This document shows positions 8,514 to 17,214 of a stretch of 64,000 bases of DNA, piece by piece. This stretch comes from Paraburkholderia caffeinilytica (GTDB lineage Bacteria > Pseudomonadota > Gammaproteobacteria > Burkholderiales > Burkholderiaceae): positions 2,232,001 through 2,296,000 of the forward strand of contig NZ_CP031467.1 in assembly GCF_003368325.1 (NCBI RefSeq), given 5' to 3'. The position numbers were made by a program, and so were the translations under genes. The notes below the pieces were generated by a model that saw only the letters and a program-made list of their open reading frames with translations, had not been told where the DNA came from and made no database searches. Each line of letters starts with the position of its first letter. The first letter of the stretch is position 1.

Positions 8514-8873
8514 ATGCTCACAAGCCAAATGAAGCGCCGGTTCGGCGCGCTGGGAATGTCGTGCGCGCTCGCCGCGACGCTGTTGGGCGGCTGTGCGATG
8601 CCTCAATCGAAAGTGGAAACCGGCGGCACGCGGCCCACGCTCGCGCTGATCGGTGCGCCCGCTGACGCGACGCTAGTGATCGACGGCACGGTGATTGGCC
8701 AGGCGTCGCTGTACGACGGCGTGCACCGTGTGCTGACCGTCGAAGAAGGCGCGCACACGATCGAAGTGAAAAGCAATGCAGGTGTCGTGCTGAGCAAGAA
8801 GGTCTTTGCGTCGTCCGGAGAGACGATCAAAGTCGATGTGGCGAATGGTGTCAACGGGGAAAAACAACCATGA
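8514..8873 (+). CDS. Small lipoprotein in the CsgG-like operon
   Basis: A 119-residue predicted lipoprotein with lipobox LLGGC (Cys27). The mature part, about 90 residues, reads like a single beta-sandwich (LALIGAPADATLVIDGT, HTIEVKSNAGVVLSKKVF), reminiscent of PEGA-type carbohydrate- or wall-binding modules, but I cannot assign it firmly. It starts three bases after the CsgG-like gene, with GGAG inside that gene's end, and overlaps the next gene by four bases. An in-frame ATG a few codons downstream (residue 6) could also be used. Confidence 0.72.
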   Translation: MLTSQMKRRFGALGMSCALAATLLGGCAMPQSKVETGGTRPTLALIGAPADATLVIDGTVIGQASLYDGVHRVLTVEEGAHTIEVKSNAGVVLSKKVFASSGETIKVDVANGVNGEKQP

Positions 8874-9241
8874 TGAAAGCCTGGGTAAAGGGCGGCTGCG
8901 CAGCCGCATTGGTGGCATTGGCGAGCGGCTGCGTGCAACAGCCGGTGGCGAAGTACAACTGGGGCGACTACGAGTCCGCGATGTATAGCTACTACCAGAC
9001 GCCGGCGGACAGCCACGCGTTTGCGGAGAAGCTGCTGGCCGCGATTCAGGCGTCGGAATCGGTGAACAAGAAAGTGCCGCCGGGCATGTATGCCGAGTAT
9101 GGCGAACTGCTGTTGGAAGGCGGCGACAACGCCAACGCAACCAAGTATTTCGAAAAAGAAAAGGCGACCTGGCCAGAGTCGGCAGTGCTGATGACGAACA
9201 TGATCCGCCTCGCTTCCACTAACCCGACCAAAAAGCCATGA
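8870..9241 (+). CDS. DUF4810 lipoprotein
   Basis: A 123-residue lipoprotein (lipobox LASGC, Cys21) of the DUF4810 family, recognised from YNWGDYESAMYSYYQTP and the following helical, TPR-like stretch (PGMYAEYGELLLEGGDNANATKYFEKE, described here in parts). The family typically sits between a CsgG-like and a DUF799/GNA1162-like lipoprotein gene, exactly as here. It overlaps both neighbours by four bases (ATGA), indicating tight translational coupling. It is probably a periplasm-facing accessory subunit of an outer-membrane complex; the function is not known. Confidence 0.87.
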   Translation: MMKAWVKGGCAAALVALASGCVQQPVAKYNWGDYESAMYSYYQTPADSHAFAEKLLAAIQASESVNKKVPPGMYAEYGELLLEGGDNANATKYFEKEKATWPESAVLMTNMIRLASTNPTKKP

Positions 9242-9921
9242 TGCGCATTCAATCCTTACTTCGCACGGCCTTTGCCGCCGTGATCGTGGCCGCGCTGGCC
9301 GCATGTGCGCCGGTCAAGACCGCGCAGAGACACGCCGATTACACCGCGTTCCGCGCTCAGGCACCGCATTCGATCCTGGTGGTGCCGGTGGTGAACGAAA
9401 GCGTTGACGTGGATGCGCCGGACTTCTTCCTGTCGACCATTTCGCGTCCGATCGCTGAGCGCGGGTACTACGTGTTCCCGGTCAATCTGACCAAGAAGGT
9501 CATGGCCGACGACGGTCTGTCCGACGCCAACATGGTCCACTCGAACGATCCGACCGTGCTCGGCAAGATGTTCGGCGCCGACGCGATCATGTATATCCGC
9601 ATCAAGCACTGGGAGTCGAAATACGTGGTGCTGAAAACCACCACCACGGTCGAGCTCGACTATTCGCTGAAGAGCGGCACCACCGGTGAAGAGTTGTGGA
9701 AAAACCATGAGGTGCTGAACTATTCGCCGCAGGTGAATTCGAACGGCGGCTTGATCGGTGTGTTGATCTCGGCGGCAGTTGCGGCGGCCATCGAAAAGGC
9801 GAAGCCGGACTATATTCCGCTCGCCCGTCAGGCGAACTTCAGCGCCGTGGGTGTGTACGGCACGGGTTTGCCGGCGGGACCGTACGACAAGGCCTACGGC
9901 ACGGATACGGCGGCATTCTGA
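9238..9921 (+). CDS. DUF799 (GNA1162-like) lipoprotein
   Basis: A 227-residue lipoprotein (lipobox ALAAC, Cys23) resembling the DUF799 family that includes the meningococcal antigen GNA1162. Recognisable segments are SILVVPVVNESVDVDAPDFF, RPIAERGYYVFPV and ADAIMYIRIKHWESKY; the fold resembles the TolB N-domain/CsgG class. It is the last gene of the four-lipoprotein operon, overlaps the DUF4810 gene by four bases and is followed by a strong terminator. By family association it may form a transport or secretion assembly with the CsgG-like protein. Confidence 0.87.
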   Translation: MMRIQSLLRTAFAAVIVAALAACAPVKTAQRHADYTAFRAQAPHSILVVPVVNESVDVDAPDFFLSTISRPIAERGYYVFPVNLTKKVMADDGLSDANMVHSNDPTVLGKMFGADAIMYIRIKHWESKYVVLKTTTTVELDYSLKSGTTGEELWKNHEVLNYSPQVNSNGGLIGVLISAAVAAAIEKAKPDYIPLARQANFSAVGVYGTGLPAGPYDKAYGTDTAAF

Positions 9922-9940
9922 TCCGCTAACGTGAGGCGAT

Positions 9941-9977
9941 AAAAAAGGGCGACCCGTGTGGGCCGCCCTTTTTTTTT
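9941..9977. terminator. Bidirectional terminator between lipoprotein operon and cadA
   Basis: An AAGGGCG-A-CCC stem pairs with GGG-C-CGCCCTT (one A/C mismatch, GTGT loop). It is flanked by six A residues on the left and a run of T residues on the right, so it can end transcripts of both convergent units. Confidence 0.88.
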
Positions 9978-10004
9978 CACTCGTCGCTGGTTCGCGAACG
10001 TGCG

Positions 10005-12437
10005 CTACTTGCGCAACAGCCGCAAGCCATTTGCCACCACCAGCAGGCTCGCGCCTACGTCGGCGAATACGGCCATCCACATCGTGCCCAGACCCATCAC
10101 CGTCAGCACGAGGAAGACGCTCTTGATGCCCAGCGCCAGCGTGATGTTTTGCACCAGCACCGAATACGTCGCCTTCGACAGACGGATGAACTGCGGGATC
10201 TTGCGCAGATCGTCGTCCATCAACGCGACGTCGGCGGTTTCGATCGCGGTGTCGGTGCCCATCGCGCCCATCGCAAAGCCGATGTCGGCGCGTGCCAGGG
10301 CGGGAGCATCGTTGATGCCGTCGCCGACCATGCCCACCGTCGCGCCTTCCTGCGACCACTGCGCTACCGCGTTCAGCTTATCTTCGGGCAACTGATTGCC
10401 GCGCGCTTCGTCGATACCGACTTGCTGCGCGATCGCGGCAGCGGTGTGCGGGTTGTCGCCGGTGAGCATGGCGGTACGCACGCCGAGGCGATGCAACCCG
10501 GCGATGGCGGTGCGGCTCGTGTCCTTCACCGTATCGGCGACGGCGAACAACGCGAGCACACGCTCGGCATCCACCAGCATCACGACGGTTTTGCCTTGTT
10601 CCTCGAGCGCATCCAGCCGCGCCTCGAGCGACGCCGAACAGCGTCCAAGTTCTTCGACCAGCCGATGATTGCCAAGCCAATACGGCAAGCCGTCGATGTC
10701 GCCGCGCACGCCGCGTCCCGCCAATGCCTCGAACGCCTCGACCGTGGCGCCGGCGCCAACGATGCCGTCGCTTTTCGCCGCTGCCGCGATCGCCATCGAC
10801 ACCGGATGATCCGAGCGGCCCGCAAGGCTCGCCGCGAGTGTCCTGCAACGAACGACGTCAAGGTCGCCCAGCATCTCGAACTCGGTTTGCACCGGCTTGC
10901 CGTGCGTGATCGTGCCGGTTTTGTCGAGCGCGAGCCAGCTCAGCTTGCGGCCCTGTTCGAGATAGGCGCCGCCCTTGATCAGGATGCCCTTGCGCGCGGC
11001 AGCGGCGAGGCCGCTGACGATCGTCACCGGCGTCGAGATCACCAGTGCGCACGGACAGGCGATCACCAGCATCACTAGCGCCTTGTAGATCCATTCATGC
11101 CACTGTCCGCCGAACAGCAGCGGCGGCAGCACCGCCACGGCGAGTGCGGCAGCGAACACGATTGGCGTATAGACGCGCGCGAACTGATCGACGAAACGCT
11201 GCGTCGGCGCTTTGGTGCCCTGCGCTTCCTCGACTGCGTGAATGATGCGCGCGAGCGTCGTATTGCTGGCCGCGGCCGTGACGCGATAGTCGAACGATCC
11301 GGCCTGGTTGATCGTGCCGGCGAACACGGCGTCGCCCACGGTTTTGTCGACCGGCAGGCTTTCGCCGGTGATCGGCGCCTGATCGACGCTCGAGCGGCCC
11401 GCGATGATGTTGCCATCGAGCGCAATCCGCTCGCCTGGCTTCACGCGCACCACCGCGCCGAGCGCGATTGCCTTGAGGTCCATGGATCGCCAGCTGCCGT
11501 CGGCCTGCTCAACGCTGGCTTGCTCGGGCGTCAGTTGCATCAGACCCTGGATGGCGTTGCGGGCGCGGTCGAGCGACTTCGCTTCGATCAGTTCGGCGAT
11601 TGTGAAGAGCACCATCACCATTGCGGCTTCCGGCCACTGCTGCAGGACCAGCGCGCCGGTTACCGCAATGCTCATCAGCGCGTTGATGTTGAGGTTGCCG
11701 TTGCGGATCGCGAGCCAGCCCTTCTTGTACGTCGTGAGGCCGCACGAAGCGATCGCGAGGAGCGCCAGACCCGCTGCCAGCCAGACGGGAGCGCCAAGCC
11801 AGCCGGCGGCCTCTGAGCCCACCGCGGCGATGCCTGCAAGCGCAAGCGGCCACCACGGCTTGGCCGGCGCGCGAGGGGCGGCGGCTGCCGTGTCCGGGTT
11901 CGCGTCTGCCAGTTCAGGCGTGAAGTCGAGCGAACGGAGCGCGGCGAGGATCGAATCGAGCGCGTCCGGCGCGTGCACGACGGTCAACACGCGCTGCATC
12001 AGGTTGAAGTCCATGCTGCGCACGTACGTCATGCGGCTGAATTTCTTGCGGATCAGCGCTTCTTCGGTCGGGCAGTCCATCTGCATGATGCGGATCGCGG
12101 TGCGCACGTCGCTGCCGACAACTTCCGATTGCGGGAGCTTGACCGGCACGGCTGCCGCGTGCGCCGTTCCGCAACAGCCTGCCTCGGCGTGGCCGTGGGC
12201 ATGATCCGGCTCGTGAGCGTCCGATTTGGCGCCATGACTGCAACTTCCATCGTGCCCATGAGCATGTTCTTGGGACGACTCATGCGCCCCCGTTTTGGGG
12301 CTGTGAGCGCCGCTTTCACCATGCCCGTGGCTGCTGGCGCTTTCTTCGGCATGGTCGTGCACATGCCCTTCATGCCCGTGGGCACAGGCTTTGGCCTGTT
12401 CCGGGCGGTCCGCTTCGGCGAGGTTGGCGTGAGGCAT
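10005..12437 (-). CDS. cadA: Heavy-metal P-type ATPase, Cd/Zn/Pb exporter
   Basis: An 810-residue P1B-type ATPase expected to pump Cd(II), Zn(II) or Pb(II) out of the cytoplasm. The first 100 residues are extremely His-rich, a probable metal-binding buffer, followed by a degenerate heavy-metal domain whose motif is MDCPTEE rather than the paired-cysteine form. Later come the transmembrane CPC motif (ACPCALVIS, about residue 460), the phosphorylated DKTGT loop (about 504) and GDGINDAPAL (about 702). It is divergent from cadR, and the shared gap carries a MerR-type operator/promoter, so metal-dependent activation by CadR is very likely. The exact metal preference is not readable from sequence. 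Confidence 0.93.
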   Translation of the reverse strand: MPHANLAEADRPEQAKACAHGHEGHVHDHAEESASSHGHGESGAHSPKTGAHESSQEHAHGHDGSCSHGAKSDAHEPDHAHGHAEAGCCGTAHAAAVPVKLPQSEVVGSDVRTAIRIMQMDCPTEEALIRKKFSRMTYVRSMDFNLMQRVLTVVHAPDALDSILAALRSLDFTPELADANPDTAAAAPRAPAKPWWPLALAGIAAVGSEAAGWLGAPVWLAAGLALLAIASCGLTTYKKGWLAIRNGNLNINALMSIAVTGALVLQQWPEAAMVMVLFTIAELIEAKSLDRARNAIQGLMQLTPEQASVEQADGSWRSMDLKAIALGAVVRVKPGERIALDGNIIAGRSSVDQAPITGESLPVDKTVGDAVFAGTINQAGSFDYRVTAAASNTTLARIIHAVEEAQGTKAPTQRFVDQFARVYTPIVFAAALAVAVLPPLLFGGQWHEWIYKALVMLVIACPCALVISTPVTIVSGLAAAARKGILIKGGAYLEQGRKLSWLALDKTGTITHGKPVQTEFEMLGDLDVVRCRTLAASLAGRSDHPVSMAIAAAAKSDGIVGAGATVEAFEALAGRGVRGDIDGLPYWLGNHRLVEELGRCSASLEARLDALEEQGKTVVMLVDAERVLALFAVADTVKDTSRTAIAGLHRLGVRTAMLTGDNPHTAAAIAQQVGIDEARGNQLPEDKLNAVAQWSQEGATVGMVGDGINDAPALARADIGFAMGAMGTDTAIETADVALMDDDLRKIPQFIRLSKATYSVLVQNITLALGIKSVFLVLTVMGLGTMWMAVFADVGASLLVVANGLRLLRK

Positions 12438-12474
12438 GGGTGGCTTCCTGGTTCGATTTGTGGTCTAGTAAACA

Positions 12475-12493
12475 CCTTGAAGCCACTACAAGG
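12475..12493 (-). promoter_or_regulatory. CadR operator in a MerR-type promoter for cadA
   Basis: The dyad CCTTGAAGCCACTACAAGG (one mismatch between the arms) lies in the spacer of a minus-strand promoter. TTGACC (-35) is separated by 19 bases from TTTACT (-10). An overlong spacer occupied by a dyad is the hallmark of promoters activated by MerR-family proteins. Confidence 0.75.
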
Positions 12494-12517
12494 TCAAGGC
12501 CGCAATCCGGAGGGACC

Positions 12518-12949
12518 ATGAAAATTGGCGAACTGGCGAAAATCGCCCATTGCACGACCGAAACCATCCGCTTCTACGAAAAAGAGGGTCTGCTGCCCGA
12601 AGCGGAGCGCACCGAGGCCAATTACCGCAGCTATTCGGCCAGACACGTCGAACGGCTGCGCTTCATCCGCAATTGCCGCGCACTCGACATGACCCACGAC
12701 GAAATCCGTGCGTTGCTGCGTCTGACGGACGCGCCGGCGGACGGCTGCGGCGGCATCAATGCCCTGATCGACGAGCACATTGCGCACGTCGACACGCGTA
12801 TCGACGAATTGAAGCAACTGAAAGTGCAACTGACCACGCTGCGCGAGCAATGCCACGGCGAACAGGCCGTTGAAGACTGCGGCATCGTCCAGGGCCTCAC
12901 TGAAATGGACGTGAGCGCAACGCGTGCGCGGCATACGCATCTGGGCTGA
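12518..12949 (+). CDS. cadR: Cd/Pb-responsive MerR family regulator CadR
   Basis: A 143-residue MerR-family activator. The N-terminal winged helix-turn-helix (MKIGELAKIAHCTTETIRFY) is followed by a dimerisation helix and a C-terminal metal loop. Cys77, Cys112 and Cys121 reproduce the three-cysteine pattern of CadR/PbrR sensors, and the tail ends in a histidine pair (HTHLG). ATG 12518 is selected because AGGG lies immediately upstream and the conserved MKIGELA sequence begins there. It is divergent from cadA across a shared operator. Metal binding should untwist the long-spacer promoter and switch on the ATPase. Confidence 0.93.
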   Translation: MKIGELAKIAHCTTETIRFYEKEGLLPEAERTEANYRSYSARHVERLRFIRNCRALDMTHDEIRALLRLTDAPADGCGGINALIDEHIAHVDTRIDELKQLKVQLTTLREQCHGEQAVEDCGIVQGLTEMDVSATRARHTHLG

Positions 12950-13060
12950 CGCGCTCCGCCCGCACTGCCGGCGGAGCCGACCACGGCAGTGACCGCGTTC
13001 CCGGCTGGGCCACTTATCCGGCTCACCCAATAAACAATCGAATCCAGTTGGAGAATCAAC

Positions 13061-13261
13061 GTGTTTACCTGTAGAAACCAGCCCTGCGGCGAGCAGTGGG
13101 AGATGTCGGACGTCGTCATCAAGAATGAAGGGCAGGGGCTCCTGTTCCGTTGCCCGATGTGCGGCGCGCGCAATTACGTCGAACGTTTCGACGGGGAAGA
13201 TGGCTCGGTGCTGTACGAGCAGATCGAAGGCCGTCCCGCCACCGGCCCCATGGCCGAATAG
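13061..13261 (+). CDS. Small putative zinc-ribbon protein
   Basis: A 66-residue acidic protein of unknown function. Two cysteine pairs, CRNQPC (residues 4-9) and CPMC (31-34), about 22 residues apart look like a zinc ribbon. The start is a GTG with GGAG seven bases upstream. The next ATG (13103) would delete the first cysteine pair, so the GTG start is favoured. It lies between cadR and dbpA on the same strand. Its function is unknown; nothing links it directly to either neighbour. Confidence 0.65.
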   Translation: MFTCRNQPCGEQWEMSDVVIKNEGQGLLFRCPMCGARNYVERFDGEDGSVLYEQIEGRPATGPMAE

Positions 13262-13313
13262 TCCCTGCCTTCAGTCTCTTCCGCCTCTTCAGTCGATAGC
13301 GAGCCCTCATCCT

Positions 13314-14717
13314 ATGAACAGTCCCACTCAAGCCGGCGCGCCGTTTAGCCAGCTACCGCTACCGCCCGCCACGCTCGCCAACCTGACGCAGCTCGGCTAC
13401 CTCGAGATGACGCCGATTCAGGCCGCGAGCCTGCCGATCGCGCTGGAAGGCAACGATCTGATCGCCCAGGCGAAAACCGGCAGCGGCAAGACCGCGGCGT
13501 TTTCGCTGGCGTTGCTCAATCGCCTCGACGTGCGCAACTTCGCCGTGCAGGCGATGGTGCTGTGCCCGACACGCGAACTCGCCGATCAGGTCACGCAGGA
13601 AATCCGCCGTCTGGCGCGCGCCGAAGAAAACATCAAGGTGCTGACGCTGTGCGGCGGCACACCGATGCGTCCACAGACCGCCAGCCTCGAACACGGTGCG
13701 CATATCGTGGTCGGTACGCCGGGCCGGATCATGGATCACCTCGAGCGCGGCAGCCTGCCCTTGCAGTCGCTCAACACACTGGTGCTCGACGAAGCCGACC
13801 GCATGCTCGACATGGGTTTCTTCGACGACATCGCGACCGTCGTGAAGCAATGCCCGAAAGAGCGGCAAACGCTGCTGTTTTCCGCGACATACCCCGAAGG
13901 CATCGCCAAACTCAGCCAGCAATTCCTGCGTAATCCGAAGGAAGTGAAGCTCGCCGAGCGGCACGACAACACCAAGATTCGTCAGCGTTTCTATGAAGTG
14001 ACCGAAGACCAGCGTCTGCATGCTGTCGGTCTGCTGCTGAACCACTATCGTCCGGTGAGTACGCTGGCGTTCTGCAACACCAAGCAGCAATGCCGCGATC
14101 TGCTCGACGTGCTGCGCGCGCAGGGTTTTCATGCGCTCGCGCTGCATGGCGAACTCGATCAGCGTGAACGCGATCAGGTGCTGATCCAGTTCGCGAACCG
14201 CAGCTGCTCGGTGCTGGTTGCGACGGACGTCGCCTCACGCGGTCTCGACATCGCGGAGCTCGAAGCGGTGATCAACGTCGACGTCACGCCGGACCCGGAA
14301 GTACACGTGCACCGCATCGGCCGCACGGGTCGCGCCGATCAGGACGGCTGGGCGCTGAGTCTCGCCAGCATGAATGAAATGGGCCGCGTGGGCAGTCTCG
14401 AACAGGCGCAAAAGCGTGAGGTCGAGTGGCACAAGCTGGCCGATCTCAAGCCGGCGAGCAACGAGCGCTTGCTGCCGCCGATGGAAACGCTGCAGATTCT
14501 TGGCGGCCGCAAGGAAAAGATCCGTCCGGGCGACGTGCTTGGCGCGCTGACCGGCGAAGCGGGTTTCGCCGGTTCGCAGATCGGCAAGATCAACGTGACC
14601 GAAATGTCGACCTATGTGGCCGTGGAGCGCAGCATCGCACGCGACGCGCTGCGCAAGCTCAGCGCCGGCAAGGTGAAAGGCAAGAAGGTGAAAGTCCGCA
14701 TGATGGACGACGCCTGA
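13314..14717 (+). CDS. dbpA: ATP-dependent RNA helicase DbpA
   Basis: A 467-residue DEAD-box RNA helicase. Motifs seen in order are AKTGSGKT (about 53-60), DEAD (about 158-161), SAT, and HRIGRTGR. The last 75 residues (RPGDVLGALTGEAGFAGSQI..., then KVKGKKVKVRMMD) match the DbpA RNA-binding domain, which recognises helix 92 of 23S rRNA. It acts in large ribosomal subunit assembly. The length is close to E. coli DbpA (457). The frame is open further upstream, but homology to the family starts at the ATG 13314; the Shine-Dalgarno signal is weak. Confidence 0.93.
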   Translation: MNSPTQAGAPFSQLPLPPATLANLTQLGYLEMTPIQAASLPIALEGNDLIAQAKTGSGKTAAFSLALLNRLDVRNFAVQAMVLCPTRELADQVTQEIRRLARAEENIKVLTLCGGTPMRPQTASLEHGAHIVVGTPGRIMDHLERGSLPLQSLNTLVLDEADRMLDMGFFDDIATVVKQCPKERQTLLFSATYPEGIAKLSQQFLRNPKEVKLAERHDNTKIRQRFYEVTEDQRLHAVGLLLNHYRPVSTLAFCNTKQQCRDLLDVLRAQGFHALALHGELDQRERDQVLIQFANRSCSVLVATDVASRGLDIAELEAVINVDVTPDPEVHVHRIGRTGRADQDGWALSLASMNEMGRVGSLEQAQKREVEWHKLADLKPASNERLLPPMETLQILGGRKEKIRPGDVLGALTGEAGFAGSQIGKINVTEMSTYVAVERSIARDALRKLSAGKVKGKKVKVRMMDDA

Positions 14718-15072
14718 TCGCCCGCCAGTTTGCTTTTGACGGCTGCGACCGCCTGGTCGCAGCCGGGTTGACCCGCGTCACTGCGGTGCATTGCCACGCC
14801 GCATGACCGCCGAGTATCACATTACGTCATACCTCGGCTGTTCTCCGCGCTCCCCTCTCGGCCGCCATTTCTCACACCAAACCCCCGATTTCATTGCCTT
14901 GGCCCGCTCCGGCACGGCCTTGCACGGGCCATGACGTAAACGCATGCCGCGCATGACAAAGTTTCGATTGTGACCGTTCTTTGGCTGATGCCTAATCATC
15001 GAACCGGATGGGATCGCCACGCAGTGGGCTGTCCGCGAATCCGCTGCCGGATGGAGAAAGGGAGAAAGCCTT
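14718..15072. other. Intergenic region after dbpA with a perfect hairpin
   Basis: GGCTGCGACC (14741-14750) pairs perfectly with GGTCGCAGCC (14755-14764) around a four-base loop, but no T-tract follows, so it is at best a weak or Rho-assisted terminator. The remaining 300 bases up to the aminotransferase gene show no gene or clear promoter. GGGAG just before 15073 is the aminotransferase ribosome binding site. Confidence 0.55.
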
Positions 15073-16227
15073 ATGCAGAGCGCCATGCAAGCCCGCTCGA
15101 AACTGCCTGACGTAGGCACGACGATTTTTACCGTGATCGGCCAACTGGCCGCGCAACACGATGCGCTGAACCTGTCACAAGGTGCGCCGAATTTCGCGCC
15201 CGACGCGAAACTGGTCGACGGCGTCGCGCAAGCCATGCGCGCCGGTCATAACCAGTACGCGCCGATGGCCGGCATCGCGGCCCTGCGCGAAGCGCTCGCC
15301 GACAAGGTCGAGACGCTGTACGGCGTGCGCTACGACCCGTCGAGCGAAGTCACGGTGATCGCCAGCGCCAGCGAAGGGCTGTATTCGACGATCAGCGCGC
15401 TGGTGCATCCAGGTGACGAAGTGATTTACTTCGAGCCTTCATTCGACAGCTACGGCCCGATCGTTCGTCTGCAAGGCGCGACGCCGATCGCGATCAAGTT
15501 GTCGCTCACCGATTTCCGCGTGGACTGGGACGAGGTCGCCGCCGCGATCACGCCAAAGACGCGCATGATCATCATCAACACGCCGCACAACCCCACCGCG
15601 ACCGTGTTCAGCGAGGCCGACATTGCGCGTTTGAAGGCCGTGACGCGCAACACGGACATCGTGATTCTCTCCGACGAAGTCTACGAACACGTGGTGTTCG
15701 ACGGCGCCAAACATCAAAGCATGGCCTGCGATTCTGAACTCGCTGAACGCGGCGTGATCGTGTCGTCGTTCGGCAAGTCGTATCACGTGACCGGTTGGCG
15801 CGTCGGCTATTGCCTCGCTCCCGCCGCGCTGATGGACGAGATTCGCAAAGTCCATCAGTTCATGGTGTTTTCAGCCGATACACCGATGCAGTACGCGTTT
15901 GTCGATGCGCTGGCCAATCGCGAGAGCTATCTCGGCCTGTCCGCGTTCTATCAGAAGAAACGCGATCTGCTCGCCCATGCGCTGCGCGAGTCGCGCTTCG
16001 AGTTGTTGCCGAGCGAAGGCAGCTTCTTCATGCTCGCGCGTTTCCGGGGATTCTCCGAGGAAAGCGATAGCGATTTCGTGCTGCGCCTGATTCGCGACGC
16101 GCGAGTCGCGACGATTCCGCTTTCGGCGTTTTACACCGACGGCACGGATTCCGGCTTGATCCGCCTGAGCTTCTCGAAGGACGACGCGACCTTGATCGAA
16201 GGCGCGCGGCGTTTGTGCGAAATCTGA
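15073..16227 (+). CDS. PLP-dependent methionine-type aminotransferase (YbdL-like)
   Basis: A 384-residue class I aminotransferase. It resembles YbdL, a methionine/phenylalanine-preferring aminotransferase, throughout: KLPDVGTTIFTVIGQLA at the start, NLSQGAPNF, the NTPHNPTATVF segment, SDEVYEHVVF, and the PLP lysine in SSFGKSYHVTGWRVGY. It probably links keto-methiobutyrate and methionine in methionine salvage. It is a stand-alone gene with GGGAG before the ATG; an alternative ATG four codons later is possible. Substrate preference is inferred from the family. Confidence 0.88.
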   Translation: MQSAMQARSKLPDVGTTIFTVIGQLAAQHDALNLSQGAPNFAPDAKLVDGVAQAMRAGHNQYAPMAGIAALREALADKVETLYGVRYDPSSEVTVIASASEGLYSTISALVHPGDEVIYFEPSFDSYGPIVRLQGATPIAIKLSLTDFRVDWDEVAAAITPKTRMIIINTPHNPTATVFSEADIARLKAVTRNTDIVILSDEVYEHVVFDGAKHQSMACDSELAERGVIVSSFGKSYHVTGWRVGYCLAPAALMDEIRKVHQFMVFSADTPMQYAFVDALANRESYLGLSAFYQKKRDLLAHALRESRFELLPSEGSFFMLARFRGFSEESDSDFVLRLIRDARVATIPLSAFYTDGTDSGLIRLSFSKDDATLIEGARRLCEI

Positions 16228-16419
16228 TTTGCCGGTTGTGTGAGGTTGTCGTGGCAATCGCATGAAGACCTGATCGGATCGCGGAAGGACGCGATCCGAT
16301 CAACGGCGCGTGAGCCGACGGCATTTTTGACGGCAGTATGATCGACGCGCGGTCACGTCGTTACGCATGGGCGCGCTGCATGCTGCGTTACAACAATATC
16401 GAAGGAAAAGGGACCCATT
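16228..16419. other. Intergenic region
   Basis: No gene or clear hairpin is seen between the aminotransferase and the amino-acid binding protein. AAGG/AAAAGG motifs near 16402-16412 serve as the ribosome binding region for the following gene. Confidence 0.4.
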
Positions 16420-17214
16420 ATGAAATTGCTCAAGCCTCTATTGGCGCTGGCCTGCGCATTCGCATCGATTGCGGCATCGTCGGCCGCGATCGCCGCCGAC
16501 ACCTCGACGCTGCGTTTCGGACTCGAGGCGCAGTATCCGCCGTTCGAATCGAAAGGGCCGAACGGTGAATTGCAAGGTCTCGACATCGACGTCGGCAATG
16601 CCGTGTGCGCCGCTGCGCATATGACGTGCAAATGGGTCGAAACCTCGTTCGACGGCTTGATTCCAGCACTGCAAGGCCGCAAGTTCGACGCGATCAATTC
16701 GGCGATGAACGCTACCGAGCAGCGCCGTCAGGCGATCGATTTCACGACCGTCGTGTATCGCGTGCCGACGCAACTGATCGCGAAGCGCGACAGCGGGTTG
16801 CTGCCGACGCCGGCATCGTTGAAGGGCAAACGCGTCGGCGTGTTGCAGGCATCGATTCAGGAAAACTTCGCGAAGACGCATTGGGAACCGGCGGGCGTCA
16901 CCGTCGTGCCGTATCAGGATCAGAACCAGGTGTATACGGATCTCGTGGCGGGCCGGCTCGATGCGACGCTCGTGCTTGCGCCGGCCGGCCAGACGGGCTT
17001 TCTGTCGAAGCCTAACGGCAAGGACTACGCGTTCGTCGGAGAGTCGGTCCGCGATGACAGGATCCTCGGCAGCGGCATCGCCTACGGAATTCGCAAGGGC
17101 GACACGGCGCTGCGTGACCAGTTGAACGCGGCGATCGCGAAGGTCCAGGCCGACGGCACGGTGAAGACGCTGGCAGCGAAGTACCTCGGCAATATCGACG
17201 TCACGGCGAAGTAA
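16420..17214 (+). CDS. Periplasmic amino-acid-binding protein (SBP family 3)
   Basis: A 264-residue extracytoplasmic solute-binding protein of the polar amino acid ABC transporter class (family 3). The signal peptide runs to about residue 25 and ends in an AIA-A type cleavage site. The mature protein begins DTSTLRFGLEAQYPPFE and shows the family segments GLDIDVGNAVCAAA and TERRQAIDF-like FDAINSAMNATEQRRQAIDF. No permease or ATPase gene adjoins it, so it is an orphan that presumably serves a transporter encoded elsewhere. Its last 14 bases overlap the 3' end of the convergent monooxygenase gene. Confidence 0.9.
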   Translation: MKLLKPLLALACAFASIAASSAAIAADTSTLRFGLEAQYPPFESKGPNGELQGLDIDVGNAVCAAAHMTCKWVETSFDGLIPALQGRKFDAINSAMNATEQRRQAIDFTTVVYRVPTQLIAKRDSGLLPTPASLKGKRVGVLQASIQENFAKTHWEPAGVTVVPYQDQNQVYTDLVAGRLDATLVLAPAGQTGFLSKPNGKDYAFVGESVRDDRILGSGIAYGIRKGDTALRDQLNAAIAKVQADGTVKTLAAKYLGNIDVTAK

